A stretch of 64,000 bases of DNA. Source: Dyadobacter psychrophilus (lineage in GTDB: Bacteria; Bacteroidota; Bacteroidia; Cytophagales; Spirosomataceae). A model generated the notes under the pieces. It worked only from the letters and a program-made list of their open reading frames with translations, ran no database searches and was not told where the DNA came from. Location: the NCBI RefSeq assembly GCF_900167945.1, contig NZ_FUZA01000008.1, forward strand, positions 124,001 to 188,000, in the 5' to 3' direction. This document shows positions 52,218-60,944 of this stretch, piece after piece (positions within the stretch are counted from its first letter, which is position 1; every line of letters begins with the position of its first letter). A program made the translations under genes and the position numbers.

Positions 52218-53621
52218 TTACTTTCTGAATACCCAAACCATTGCTATCAGCAGAAGAATGACAATGCCGTTGGTGGTGTCTTTTAAAATCTTTTTATAAT
52301 CTATTGATTCTTTGCTGCTATCTAAGCTTTCCAGGTTATCGTACAGCCCGGAGGAGCCGCTTAGTGATAAGTTGGCGAGCTTGTAGTCCTCTCCTTTCAC
52401 AGAAAGCATTTTAGCGGACCTTAATGTATCATATTTTGCTTTTGCTGAATTGAAATACACCCATTGAAAATATCTTCCCAAAGGAAACTCTCCATCTTTT
52501 CTTGGAACAACAAAGTAATCGAAAGTTTTCTCCCCAATCACACTCTGATAACTCCTTTTAATGATTTGGCTGACTTCCGGCGGATAAATGTCAAACGTTG
52601 AGCTGGTTTGGATCGTTGGTGCCGGAATCGCTGCAATGTTTCCAACCCCTTCGACCTTGAACATATAACGCACGCTTTCACCCGGATAAACGAGTTCGCT
52701 CGACAGATTCTCTTTCAGGCCATATTGCCCAACAGCCACTTGATCACGAAGCGGATGATCGGGTAACTGACGCACGGAAATTGTCGCTTTATTCGATCTA
52801 AAAGATTTGATGACCTTGCGCTCAACATTGACTGCCTTGCTATTATCAATCACAAGCATCTGTAATGCTATGGATGGAAAAACAATATCTTCTGTTGTAA
52901 TCGGGAATAGGCGCGCTTGATACATGTTATATTCCGTATAGCGGCGCCCCCTGATGGTCACCTTGCGTTTGACAATTTCCTCGATGCCCACATTCTCTTC
53001 CCAGCAATTGCCTGGCCGTAATTGTTTCAAAATGGATTGCAGCTGTTCATTGAAGCGGTAAAATTCCATTTGGACAGGAGCATTTTCGGCAATATAGAGC
53101 GAAATGCGAAGCGCGAAGCCTTCCCGTATATAGATTGCTTTTTTATCGGTTTGTACCGAGAGAAATATCCCATCACCTGTATCTTCTACCTCTGTCTCGA
53201 ATGGAGGGCTTACAACGGCAGAAAGTGCCTCGCCAGGGCCCGTGGACTTTGAGAAGACTACCATTGTCTCCTCTGATTTTAGTTTAAGTGTGTTAACAGT
53301 GATGACAAATTCAGGAATAAGATAGTTACCCGGTTTGGTTGCATAATATTCCTGCGTGATAGTTTGTATTACAACTTTCTTTCCATCCACCGTACTGATT
53401 GCACTCGTAGCGGATTTGCTCCGCTTTTCCAGGCCATTAATTTCAGGAAAAATAACCGCCGGACGCGTTTCGGCGTCACGCAAAACAACAGATATAAGAA
53501 AAGGTTGATCCAGTGAAAGATTTTTGGATCCAAGTTCGATCGTGGAGGCGTCATTAATTGTCTGGGCACAAAGCGTACCAGAAAAACACAAAATAATATT
53601 TAATAACGCATATAATTTCAT
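52218..53621 (-). CDS. BatD-family membrane-anchored protein
   Basis: A 467-residue protein: a signal peptide (LYALLNIILCFSGTLCAQ), a large periplasmic region of beta-sandwich domains typical of BatD/oxygen-tolerance proteins (for example NLSLDQPFLISVVLRD, YVYPGES-like LVYPGESVRYMFKVEG, and FDIYPPEVSQIIKRSYQSV), and one TM near the end (TNGIVILLLIAMVWVF). BatD usually sits with BatA, BatB and BatC in aerotolerance operons; here it stands alone before aroC. Its molecular action is not known. Confidence 0.85.
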   Translation of the reverse strand: MKLYALLNIILCFSGTLCAQTINDASTIELGSKNLSLDQPFLISVVLRDAETRPAVIFPEINGLEKRSKSATSAISTVDGKKVVIQTITQEYYATKPGNYLIPEFVITVNTLKLKSEETMVVFSKSTGPGEALSAVVSPPFETEVEDTGDGIFLSVQTDKKAIYIREGFALRISLYIAENAPVQMEFYRFNEQLQSILKQLRPGNCWEENVGIEEIVKRKVTIRGRRYTEYNMYQARLFPITTEDIVFPSIALQMLVIDNSKAVNVERKVIKSFRSNKATISVRQLPDHPLRDQVAVGQYGLKENLSSELVYPGESVRYMFKVEGVGNIAAIPAPTIQTSSTFDIYPPEVSQIIKRSYQSVIGEKTFDYFVVPRKDGEFPLGRYFQWVYFNSAKAKYDTLRSAKMLSVKGEDYKLANLSLSGSSGLYDNLESLDSSKESIDYKKILKDTTNGIVILLLIAMVWVFRK

Positions 53622-53726
53622 TAAATATTTTCGTTAACTTTATTAGGAATTGCCGTGATCAGATGTTTTTGGCTTGATTCTTAGATAAATTATTCACGTC
53701 CCTAAACCACAAAACTACATAATACT

Positions 53727-53933
53727 ATGGCCTCGATGCTTGAATACATTAAAATTATTCTGCAAAAAGTTAGCTTCGACCGCAGATTGTTTGAAAAGGA
53801 ACTTAGAAAAGCAATTCGTATGTTGATGCCCGCTGAGGTGAGACGTTTAAGACAATGGTGTTACGATAACTACGGAACGATACATTTACCAGTACTTAAT
53901 ACTTGCTTTGCACGCCTGTCATCATTAGGCTAG
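53727..53933 (+). CDS. Small basic helical protein
   Basis: A 68-residue protein (MASMLEYIKIILQKVSFDRR, then LRKAIRMLMPAEVRRLRQWC) with no signal peptide. Its basic amphipathic helices and small size are consistent with a nucleic-acid-binding or regulatory protein; I believe similar small proteins occur in related genomes, but cannot verify this here. It is followed by a perfect palindrome that would terminate its transcript. Confidence 0.6.
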   Translation: MASMLEYIKIILQKVSFDRRLFEKELRKAIRMLMPAEVRRLRQWCYDNYGTIHLPVLNTCFARLSSLG

Positions 53934-53948
53934 AATGAAAAAAAATTA

Positions 53949-53990
53949 AATGAAAGAGGCCGCTTGGATATCCAAGCGGCCTCTTTCATT
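53949..53990. terminator. Perfect 42-bp palindrome, bidirectional terminator
   Basis: Each 21-base arm is the exact reverse complement of the other, with no spacer; the core around 53969-53970 is TTGGATATCCAA. T-rich flanks on both strands make it suited to stop both the small gene (53727-53933) and the leftward TonB operon that ends at 54003. Confidence 0.85.
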
Positions 53991-54002
53991 ATGATCTGTT
54001 TA

Positions 54003-55769
54003 CTATTGCTTTTTCTTTGGAGCTGGTTTCTTTCCAGCCGCCGCAGCCGGCTGAGCAGTTTCCTGTGTAGGAGCCACTGCTAATCCCAATGCTTCTTTTG
54101 CAGATGCATTGTCCGGATCAACCTTCAATAGCTTCTCCCAGTATTCCTTAGACTTAGCTTCGTCTTTCAACGTAGTTTGTGCGTGGAATGCCAGATAACC
54201 ATAAGCCAATTTCAGATAAGACTTGTATTTGCTTGGATCTGGATCCTTTTCAGCAAGTTCTGTCAATTTCAGGTAGTAAGGCTGAGAAATGCCTTTATCT
54301 ACATTTTCTTGTCTGTCATACGCATTGTAAAGCGTACTTGCTCTCCAATAATATCCATATGGCCATTCAGGAAGCTTCTGTGTTACCGTTGCAAAAATAG
54401 AATCTGCTTTCAGGAACAATGCTTTTCTCTCCAGAGAAATCTTAGCGCTGTCTGCATAGTTGGAGTCTGCCGCAGTTGGAAGCACTTTCGCTGTTGCCAT
54501 CTGGAAGTTAGACAATCCAGTGTAATAGTAGTCGTTTGCACTTGCTTTCGCAGTGTCCAATGCGATACCTTTTTCGAAAGTTGCCGCAGCATTCGGGAAG
54601 TCTTTTGCAGCATAGTACAATGCAGCCACCTCTTTGTAAGCTGTTGCAGCTTCGGCTTTGCTCGTATCCATGTCAGCGCCTTTCAAAATGTAAGCTACAC
54701 CAGTTGAATCATAACCTTTTCCGTCTGTTACTTTCTGATTGTAAGCACGACCCAAGTATTTGTAGTCATCACCTATTACTTTATCCGGAGCAACTTTCAA
54801 GAATTCAGTCAAGTTCTGAATTGCTTCGTCAGGCTTGTTTGTCTTGAAATAAGACCAGCCATACATACGCAATGTGATCGGGTTGTTGATCTTGCCCTTA
54901 ATCTCTTCAAGCAATTGCAATGATTTGCCGTAATCGTCTGCTGTAAAAGCAAACTGCGCAGCGCGCAATTTCATTTCAGGATCAGTAGTTCCGCTTTTCT
55001 GAATAAACAAGTCGAAGTTTTCAGCCGCTTGTTTGTATTTCTGAGCTAAGAAGTACAATTCAGCAAGGTCTTTATAAGCAGGTGCAAAGTTAGGATCTGC
55101 GTCAATTGCCTTTTTGTAATTTTCAAGCGCCAGGTTATAGTTTTTACCGCGCAGGTAGATTGATCCGATTGCATTGTGAGCAGCTGCGTAGTTTGGTTTT
55201 GCAGTCAATGCATACTCGTATGCAGTTACAGCAGCACCACCTTCATTACGCAACATCAATGCGTCACCTTTTGCAAGATAAGCATCCGCAAGATTTTTAT
55301 CTCTCTTAACAGCTTCGTCCAAAAGTCTGATCGCCTCAGCAGGATCGTTATTTTTTTCAAACAATGTGTAAGCTTCTCCTATTCTGAAAAGAACCTCTGC
55401 ATCTTTTTTCTTTTTCTTCTCAGCTTCGTCAAAAAGTTCTTTTGCTTTCGCTTTTTCACCTTTTGCAAGTGCCACTGTGCCTTGTCCTACCTTGTTAAGG
55501 TAAGATTTGTCATCAATTGTCAAACCTTTATCAAAGGCTTTTTGCGCTTCATCCAGTTGGTTGGTTTTTATATAGTAATAACCAAGGTAATATTGGTTAT
55601 CAGCAGAAGGCGTTGTTTCTGCGAGTTTTTTGAATAAATCGCCCGCTTCATTGTAACGTTCACCGTTAATCAATGCTAAGCCATCCTGCGTCGTTTGTGC
55701 GTGTAAATTAACAAACGCTAATAAACCAATTACCAGTGCTACTAATTTCATTCTCATGTTTCTGTTCAT
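54003..55769 (-). CDS. Exported TPR-repeat protein of the TonB operon
   Basis: A 588-residue protein with a signal peptide (LVALVIGLLAFVNLHAQ) and a long array of TPR units (about 25-520), such as AYLAKGDALMLRNEGGAAVTAYEYA and AIGSIYLRGKNYNLALENYKKAI. The C-terminal tail is Ala/Pro/Lys-rich and probably disordered. TPR arrays bind other proteins. As the last gene of exbB-exbD-exbD-tonB-(membrane protein)-(PstS-like)-TPR, it may be a periplasmic adaptor of this TonB system. 78 bases separate it from the PstS-like gene. Confidence 0.82.
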   Translation of the reverse strand: MNRNMRMKLVALVIGLLAFVNLHAQTTQDGLALINGERYNEAGDLFKKLAETTPSADNQYYLGYYYIKTNQLDEAQKAFDKGLTIDDKSYLNKVGQGTVALAKGEKAKAKELFDEAEKKKKKDAEVLFRIGEAYTLFEKNNDPAEAIRLLDEAVKRDKNLADAYLAKGDALMLRNEGGAAVTAYEYALTAKPNYAAAHNAIGSIYLRGKNYNLALENYKKAIDADPNFAPAYKDLAELYFLAQKYKQAAENFDLFIQKSGTTDPEMKLRAAQFAFTADDYGKSLQLLEEIKGKINNPITLRMYGWSYFKTNKPDEAIQNLTEFLKVAPDKVIGDDYKYLGRAYNQKVTDGKGYDSTGVAYILKGADMDTSKAEAATAYKEVAALYYAAKDFPNAAATFEKGIALDTAKASANDYYYTGLSNFQMATAKVLPTAADSNYADSAKISLERKALFLKADSIFATVTQKLPEWPYGYYWRASTLYNAYDRQENVDKGISQPYYLKLTELAEKDPDPSKYKSYLKLAYGYLAFHAQTTLKDEAKSKEYWEKLLKVDPDNASAKEALGLAVAPTQETAQPAAAAGKKPAPKKKQ

Positions 55770-55847
55770 TTTTTACCCGGTTAAAATAATGATAAAAAAT
55801 TTGGCTTTCCAATAACAAGTCCCAAATCTTAAGTTGTATTACACTTA

Positions 55848-56804
55848 TTAAAAATTCTTCCCCGTGGTTATTTCAAGCTCCCTAGGGTAAGGTACAGTTG
55901 GCAATAAGCCCATTTTTTGGATTATCAACCCACCTACATCCCGTGCGATGTAAGTCATTAACCCGCCTCCCAATCCCGAGTATCCTTCACGGCTGATGAT
56001 ATACAAGTCCCGGTGGAGGGGATATCTTTTAAATTCGAGTCCTCCCTGAAAAGGCTGAATGTAACTGGCCAGCGAATCGGAGTTTGCCTTCTGCGCGACA
56101 CCCATTACGTGGATTCCCTTCGAAAGTTCCTCCGATGCCAGTGAATGTCCGTCGCTTATCCAATTGACACCTATAAATCCCAAGTGCAATGGGTTGGAGC
56201 GAACATCCTTTATTACATTCTCGTTCGAACCAGATGAAATAATACGCAAACGTTGAATATCGGTAATCCCAAACTTATTGAGGACGAAATTGAGGTTGCT
56301 CGCATTAGCATTATCAAACACCAATGTGATCAGACCTTTCTGGTTTCCGCCTTTCAACTGAGACCAATCAGTGATTTTCCCTTCCAGGATCGCCTTTATT
56401 TCCGGCATGGTAATCAGGCTGTCCGCATTAGATTTACTAATTACCAAAGCAAGACCGTCTGTTGCTATATGCTGGAATTTATAGGATCCTTTCTGCTTTT
56501 TGATGATCTCCGTTTCCTTTTCATTCAGTTGCCTGGTTGCAAAAATGATCCTCGCGCTGTCTTGCAACAACTGGCGAATCGCTTCCTGCTCAGGCTTGTA
56601 ATCTAATTTGAAATGCGTATTCGGGTAAATTCCCTCGTAAGCATTGGTTAGTGCATTTACCAGCGGTTTGAATGATTCGTCCGAGGCAATTGTGATTGTT
56701 CCCTGCCTGGGGTTATCAAGATCACCATTAGAACCACCGCAACCTAGCAAGCTCAGAAACGCTACTGATGTGCCGAGCATTATTCCGGCTGACCAAAATT
56801 TCAT
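55848..56804 (-). CDS. PstS-like substrate-binding lipoprotein in the TonB operon
   Basis: About 318 residues from the ATG at 56804. A lipoprotein signal (MLGTSVAFLSLLGC) is followed by a type II periplasmic-binding fold like PstS: TITIASDESFKPLVNALTNAY at the start, DGLALVISKSN, EGKITDWSQLKGG and YPLHRDLYII. PstS proteins bind phosphate for an ABC transporter, but no pst gene is near. Its ATG overlaps the stop of the small membrane gene (ATGA), so the two are translationally coupled. Ligand unknown. Confidence 0.84.
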   Translation of the reverse strand: MKFWSAGIMLGTSVAFLSLLGCGGSNGDLDNPRQGTITIASDESFKPLVNALTNAYEGIYPNTHFKLDYKPEQEAIRQLLQDSARIIFATRQLNEKETEIIKKQKGSYKFQHIATDGLALVISKSNADSLITMPEIKAILEGKITDWSQLKGGNQKGLITLVFDNANASNLNFVLNKFGITDIQRLRIISSGSNENVIKDVRSNPLHLGFIGVNWISDGHSLASEELSKGIHVMGVAQKANSDSLASYIQPFQGGLEFKRYPLHRDLYIISREGYSGLGGGLMTYIARDVGGLIIQKMGLLPTVPYPRELEITTGKNF

Positions 56805-57022
56805 AGTTCTTTTTGATTTCTTCTTCTCCAAACCCTGTAACCTCTGTAAGCTCCGTACAAAATAAGTGTGCCAGCAAAGGCATTCCTCGCCAGACTGCCA
56901 ACAGGTAACAACCTAAAAGACAAGGAGGAGAGGATCAAAAAGACCCCTCCTCCTATGTATGTCAGAGCCATTAACACAGAGGTTAGATCACCGATCTTCT
57001 CATGCAATGGTTTTTCCCTCAT
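56801..57022 (-). CDS. Small two-TM membrane protein between tonB and the PstS-like gene
   Basis: A 73-residue protein with two hydrophobic helices (about 15-35 and 45-62) and a basic C-terminus (YRGYRVWRRRNQKEL). It begins three bases after the tonB stop and overlaps the next gene by four bases, so it belongs to the operon. No domain was recognised. It may be an accessory part of the inner-membrane TonB complex. Confidence 0.7.
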   Translation of the reverse strand: MREKPLHEKIGDLTSVLMALTYIGGGVFLILSSLSFRLLPVGSLARNAFAGTLILYGAYRGYRVWRRRNQKEL

Positions 57023-57025
57023 GAG

Positions 57026-57850
57026 TTACTCCAGTTGGAAATTGATTGGCAGGTTGTACTTAACACGAACCGCACGTCCTGACTGCTTTCCTGGTTTCCA
57101 CTTCGGCATTGCTTTCACAACACGGATAGCTTCTTCATCGCAACCAAAACCAAGTCCTTTCAATACCGCCACATCTTGGATACTTCCATCCGTATTTACA
57201 ACGAATGACATAAACACCCTTCCTGAAACGTTGGCACGTGAAGCCGCACTTGGGTATTTGATATTCTTACCTAAATACTTGTACATTTCAGCCGTACCAC
57301 CTGGAAACTCAGGCTGCTGCTCAACAACGGTAAAAACCTTTTCCGGTTCTGGTGCTGCTTCTACAACGGTTCCTTTGCTTGGTGCCGCTACTGCTTCCGG
57401 AGCAACAATGATCTCGTTCGCGTTTGGATCTCCTTCAATTGTTTTATCCGCAACAACAGCTTCTTTAATTTCTTCTACTGTTGGTGGTGGCACCTCTTCA
57501 GGTACTTCCTCGTCCTTTTTTACCTCAGGAGGCAAGAACTTCACCGTATTCACCTTAGGTTGTTCAACCGGCGGCGGTGGTGGCGGTGGTGGTTCTGCCG
57601 GATCTATTGGCGGCGGTGGTATTTTCATTAAATCCACTTCAACCATTGCAACCTCTTCTTCCTCGCCAGCCGACAGTTTATTAATAATTGACGGTGTAAA
57701 CATTGCAAGAACAAAGAGAGCCGCTCCGATCAAGGTAGCCTTCGTCACATCGGCACGATAGCCCCGACGAAGTGAAAATGCTCCGTACGCCTTATTACGA
57801 TCAGCAAACACTATATCATCCAGTGTAGCATTCGGGCCTATTTCTGCCAT
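57026..57850 (-). CDS. tonB: TonB family energy transducer
   Basis: A 274-residue protein with one TM (about 37-57, TLIGAALFVLAMFTPSII), a proline-rich spacer that crosses the periplasm (PPPPIDPAEPPPPPPPP), a Glu/Pro-rich stretch and a C-terminal TonB domain (about 180-274; YPSAASRANVSGRVFMSFVV, MPKWKPGKQSGRAVRV). Uncommonly, the N-terminus carries 36 residues before the TM (VFADRNKAYGAFSLRRGY), a form frequent in Bacteroidota. It transmits proton-motive energy from ExbBD to outer-membrane receptors. Confidence 0.94.
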   Translation of the reverse strand: MAEIGPNATLDDIVFADRNKAYGAFSLRRGYRADVTKATLIGAALFVLAMFTPSIINKLSAGEEEEVAMVEVDLMKIPPPPIDPAEPPPPPPPPVEQPKVNTVKFLPPEVKKDEEVPEEVPPPTVEEIKEAVVADKTIEGDPNANEIIVAPEAVAAPSKGTVVEAAPEPEKVFTVVEQQPEFPGGTAEMYKYLGKNIKYPSAASRANVSGRVFMSFVVNTDGSIQDVAVLKGLGFGCDEEAIRVVKAMPKWKPGKQSGRAVRVKYNLPINFQLE

Positions 57851-57878
57851 GGCGCTTTGAATTTGATTTGATTAATTA

Positions 57879-58460
57879 TTATTTCTCTTCGATTTTGTCA
57901 CCAAGGAGCTTTTTCTCTGAATCTGTCAGAGTCTCCACAAGTGCGTATCTCTTTGATTTGGTAATCGCCATTTCATCAAGTACGTCAACCATGTTCTTAT
58001 AGGTCGATACTGGTGTTGGCTTAATTACCACAACAAAAGGATCGTTACCTTTTTCATCCTTCGGGTTTGCAGCATTAATGCGCTTTGCAGAAGCAAAAAT
58101 CACACTTCTCAAATCGAACCCGTAGCGGGTTGTTTTCAAAGATGCTTCTGCTTTATCATCATCCGCAGCTACTCCGTCAAGATAATATACATCGTCGTTG
58201 GCTCCCATGAACAGGGTCAACACTTTCGACGCTTTTAACGGTTCAGTTTTTTCCTGGTCCTTCTCATCAGTCTTATCAGGCACAGCCAACGTCATGGATG
58301 TCGGTTTCGACATTGTCGTTGCTAGCATGAAAAAAGTGATAAGCAAGAATCCCAAGTCCACCATTGGAGTCATGTCCACGCGAGTGGACATCTTCTTGGC
58401 CCGAACCTTACCGTCGCCTTTGCCATGCCCACCACCACCGGATTCTTCAATTGCTGCCAT
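57879..58460 (-). CDS. exbD: ExbD/TolR-family protein, second copy
   Basis: A 193-residue protein with one N-terminal TM (MVDLGFLLITFFMLATTMSK); the membrane Asp in DMTPMVDLGF is the proton-carrying residue of the family. The periplasmic domain has a 110-residue or so ExbD fold with a long insert. It lies 28 bases before tonB and 36 after the other exbD. Two ExbD subunits may form a heteromeric stator with ExbB. Confidence 0.92.
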   Translation of the reverse strand: MAAIEESGGGGHGKGDGKVRAKKMSTRVDMTPMVDLGFLLITFFMLATTMSKPTSMTLAVPDKTDEKDQEKTEPLKASKVLTLFMGANDDVYYLDGVAADDDKAEASLKTTRYGFDLRSVIFASAKRINAANPKDEKGNDPFVVVIKPTPVSTYKNMVDVLDEMAITKSKRYALVETLTDSEKKLLGDKIEEK

Positions 58461-58496
58461 TTTTTCTTCTTATTAAAATGATCCCTTTTGTTAAAA

Positions 58497-59111
58497 CTAA
58501 TCGTTCGTGTAGCCGGCAGGCGCTTGTTCGCTACCTGTGATCAGGTTGAACTTGTTAATATTCTGCGACTGTAAGTTAGACAACACATCTTTGAAAACCG
58601 GGAACTTAGAAAGGTTGTCGCCTTTCAATGCGATTCTCAATTGGTTGTTGGCCTTACGAGCTGCATAAACCCAGTCAGCCAGTTCACTTGCTCCTGTTGA
58701 GTCAACAGGAATACCTGGTTGCTTCACATTAGGCATTTGTTCTTTCGACATGTTCAACCAAGGTTTCAACTGAGCCAACGGAAATCCAAAGCTTGATTGC
58801 AATGCAAATTTTGCTTTTTCAGTTTCCGTGAACGTGATCCCTTTTGACTGGCCTATGTTTTCAAGCATTGCTGCCCTAACCGGTTTTGCATCCACTCCAA
58901 AGAACACTTTGCCCGCTTTGTCAATACTAATGACCATAATGTCATCATCCGGAACTTTTATTTGCGAAATGGAAGAGGGAGTTGTAATCTCCGCTTCATT
59001 CGACTTAAAAGTTGCCGTCATGATAAAGAACGTCAGTAGTAAGAACGCTACGTCAGTCATCGCTGTCATATCCGTATGCGGCGCATGCTTCTTAGGTCTT
59101 ACCTTTCCCAT
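58497..59111 (-). CDS. exbD: ExbD/TolR-family protein, first copy
   Basis: A 204-residue protein with TM near 17-38 (TAMTDVAFLLLTFFIMTAT), again with the conserved membrane Asp. The periplasmic part contains IALKGDNLSKFPVFKDVL near the end. It differs clearly from the second ExbD, so the pair is an old duplication. Gap to exbB is 61 bases. Confidence 0.92.
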   Translation of the reverse strand: MGKVRPKKHAPHTDMTAMTDVAFLLLTFFIMTATFKSNEAEITTPSSISQIKVPDDDIMVISIDKAGKVFFGVDAKPVRAAMLENIGQSKGITFTETEKAKFALQSSFGFPLAQLKPWLNMSKEQMPNVKQPGIPVDSTGASELADWVYAARKANNQLRIALKGDNLSKFPVFKDVLSNLQSQNINKFNLITGSEQAPAGYTND

Positions 59112-59172
59112 AGCAAATATATAAGTTTTTTGTATATTAACGAAACTTTCATATTAATAGTTCAGAAAACTA

Positions 59173-60012
59173 TTAATAATGTGTAGCAAAGTTTGATTGA
59201 AGGCTCAGGCCGATTTCATCAATGCTATAAGTAAGGTCGTCAACACGGCTGTTCAGGTAAGCGTATGAGATTGTTGCGATTGCAGAAGTACCGATACCAA
59301 GTGCCGTATTGATAAGGGCCTCAGAGATACCTGTTGCAAGTGCAGCTGAGTCAGGAGAACCTGATGTACCAAGAGCCGCGAAGGCTTTGATCATACCGAT
59401 TACCGTTCCAAGAAGTGCCAAAAGTGTAGATGCACCCGCAAGTGTCGCGATAATGGTAAGGTTTTTCTGAAGCATTGGAAGTTCAAGCGTTGTAGCTTCT
59501 TCGATTTCTTTCTGAAGTGCTGCAAGCTTCTGCTCTTTGTCAAGGGCAGTTTCAGTAGTCAATTGCTTATATTTCAAAAGACCTGCTTTGATAACATTAC
59601 CAACAGATCCTTTTTGTCTGTCACATTCTTTAATTGCTTCTTCGATTTGGTTTTTGTCAAGAAGGCCTCTCAACTTCACAACGAATGAATCGATGCTTCC
59701 AGATCCCTGAGCTTTGTTCAAAGTGATCAAACGCTCGATTGTAAATGTTAAAACGATCAGGAAACAAGTCATCAAAATTGGTACGATAGGACCTCCTTTG
59801 TAAACGATTCCGTAGTAATCACCATCGATTGGGCCTTTTGCGTGATCGCCGTCTTTAAAGTGTTCGGGAGCTCCCAGAACGAAAATGTAAACGCATAATG
59901 CAATCGCAAATAGTAGAGGGATTACCAATGCCGGGTTCAAACCGCCTTTGCCTTTTGTTGCTGCCGCAGCAGGCTTTGGAGCTGGTGCCGGACTTGTAGC
60001 TTTCTTTTCCAT
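59173..60012 (-). CDS. exbB: MotA/TolQ/ExbB proton channel protein
   Basis: A 279-residue protein with three TM segments: about 28-48, about 80-95, and a long conserved pair in the C-terminal half (ITIIATLAGASTLLALLGTVIGMIKAF as TM, then ALATGISEALINTALGIGTS). This is the proton channel of the ExbBD stator. An Ala/Pro/Lys-rich N-terminus precedes TM1. It is the first gene of the leftward operon. A -7-like element lies at 60129-60136. Confidence 0.95.
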   Translation of the reverse strand: MEKKATSPAPAPKPAAAATKGKGGLNPALVIPLLFAIALCVYIFVLGAPEHFKDGDHAKGPIDGDYYGIVYKGGPIVPILMTCFLIVLTFTIERLITLNKAQGSGSIDSFVVKLRGLLDKNQIEEAIKECDRQKGSVGNVIKAGLLKYKQLTTETALDKEQKLAALQKEIEEATTLELPMLQKNLTIIATLAGASTLLALLGTVIGMIKAFAALGTSGSPDSAALATGISEALINTALGIGTSAIATISYAYLNSRVDDLTYSIDEIGLSLQSNFATHY

Positions 60013-60128
60013 CAGACTTACTTTTAAAGGTTAAATTGAGATTTTGGTTGTGAATTAAATAAAACTTTTGGTTAAAACTGGATTTGGTAAAATAAAATTT
60101 TGACCGCGTTTTGGATAATAGCCTTCTA

Positions 60129-60136
60129 CAAAAGTA
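60129..60136 (-). promoter_or_regulatory. -7 promoter element of the exbB operon
   Basis: TACTTTTG on the minus strand fits TAnnTTTG; it would give a leader of about 110 bases before exbB. Confidence 0.4.
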
Positions 60137-60577
60137 TGAGTTTTCCTTTTAAAAAAAAGCAAGCATTTCGTCAGTTTTTTTCTCAGAATTTTTGACATAG
60201 CTCGTAGAAATTGCATATTTTAAAGAAACCCGGACATTCAATTTTCTAAATTATTCTCGATTTTATGCTGATTAAGAATCATATGCAAGCAAGATTCAAA
60301 TTTATACATAATTGTACTCTTTATGATAATCTCTGCTAACATGTTTTTCAAAGTGACCAATTGTAGTTCAAAATATTTCAACAATCCCTTAGAAAAGCAA
60401 ATATTATTTTTCTCCTACTATTAGCTAAACAACAATTTTAAAATTCGGATAACCAACATTTTATGCTGTTTGGCAAATTTTACTAAAACAACAGAAACAA
60501 GAGGCCGGTTTCATCAGCTGTTCGCAGGGCTTCTTGAATAAATTACCACCACGGAAAACAGAATCGCAAAAATCCGG

Positions 60578-60585
60578 TAATTTTG
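60578..60585 (+). promoter_or_regulatory. -7 promoter element of gatC
   Basis: TAATTTTG matches TAnnTTTG, 46 bases before the gatC ATG. Confidence 0.4.
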
Positions 60586-60631
60586 ACTTCCGTTTCAAGC
60601 CTCAACGGTAACTTAACAAATTCATAACACA

Positions 60632-60919
60632 ATGAAAATCGACAAAGAGTCTCTTAAAAAAATAGCCCATCTGGCCCGATTGGAAATAAAACCAGAAGAA
60701 GAAGAGGGCCTTCTTAAGAGTATGGATTCCGTTTTAACGTGGATGGAGCAGTTGAATGAGGTTGATACCGAAGGCGTGGAACCTCTGACTCATATCCTTA
60801 GCGAGGTCAATAACTGGCGTGAAGATGTAGGTGTAAATACGATGAGCCGGGAGGAGGCACTTGCAAATGCGCCTGCCAAAAACACATCCTATATAATGGT
60901 CCCCAAGGTAATTGAGTAA
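60632..60919 (+). CDS. gatC: Aspartyl/glutamyl-tRNA amidotransferase subunit C
   Basis: A 95-residue subunit of GatCAB, which converts Glu-tRNA-Gln (and Asp-tRNA-Asn) to the amide form. The opener LKKIAHLARLEIKPEEEEGL and DTEGVEPLTHILSEVNNWREDV are family hallmarks. GatC acts as a scaffold between GatA and GatB, both encoded elsewhere. It converges on the amidase gene with a 25-base gap. Confidence 0.93.
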   Translation: MKIDKESLKKIAHLARLEIKPEEEEGLLKSMDSVLTWMEQLNEVDTEGVEPLTHILSEVNNWREDVGVNTMSREEALANAPAKNTSYIMVPKVIE

Positions 60920-60944
60920 TGAATAGGACACTTTGCCCCTCCTG

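Larger units (their letters stand above)
60013..60631. other. AT-rich 619-bp intergenic region between exbB and gatC
   Basis: No ORF of convincing length or family. On the minus strand, TACTTTTG (60129-60136) is a probable -7 element for exbB; on the plus strand TAATTTTG (60578-60585) is probable for gatC. The middle (about 60180-60520) is very AT-rich and holds no recognised RNA gene, riboswitch or clear hairpin, but it is much longer than other gaps here. Confidence 0.6.

Noticed and set aside
56805..56831. PstS-like protein starting at 56831
   Set aside because: The codon is TTG; the ATG at 56804 gives the normal lipoprotein signal and the ATGA overlap with the upstream gene.
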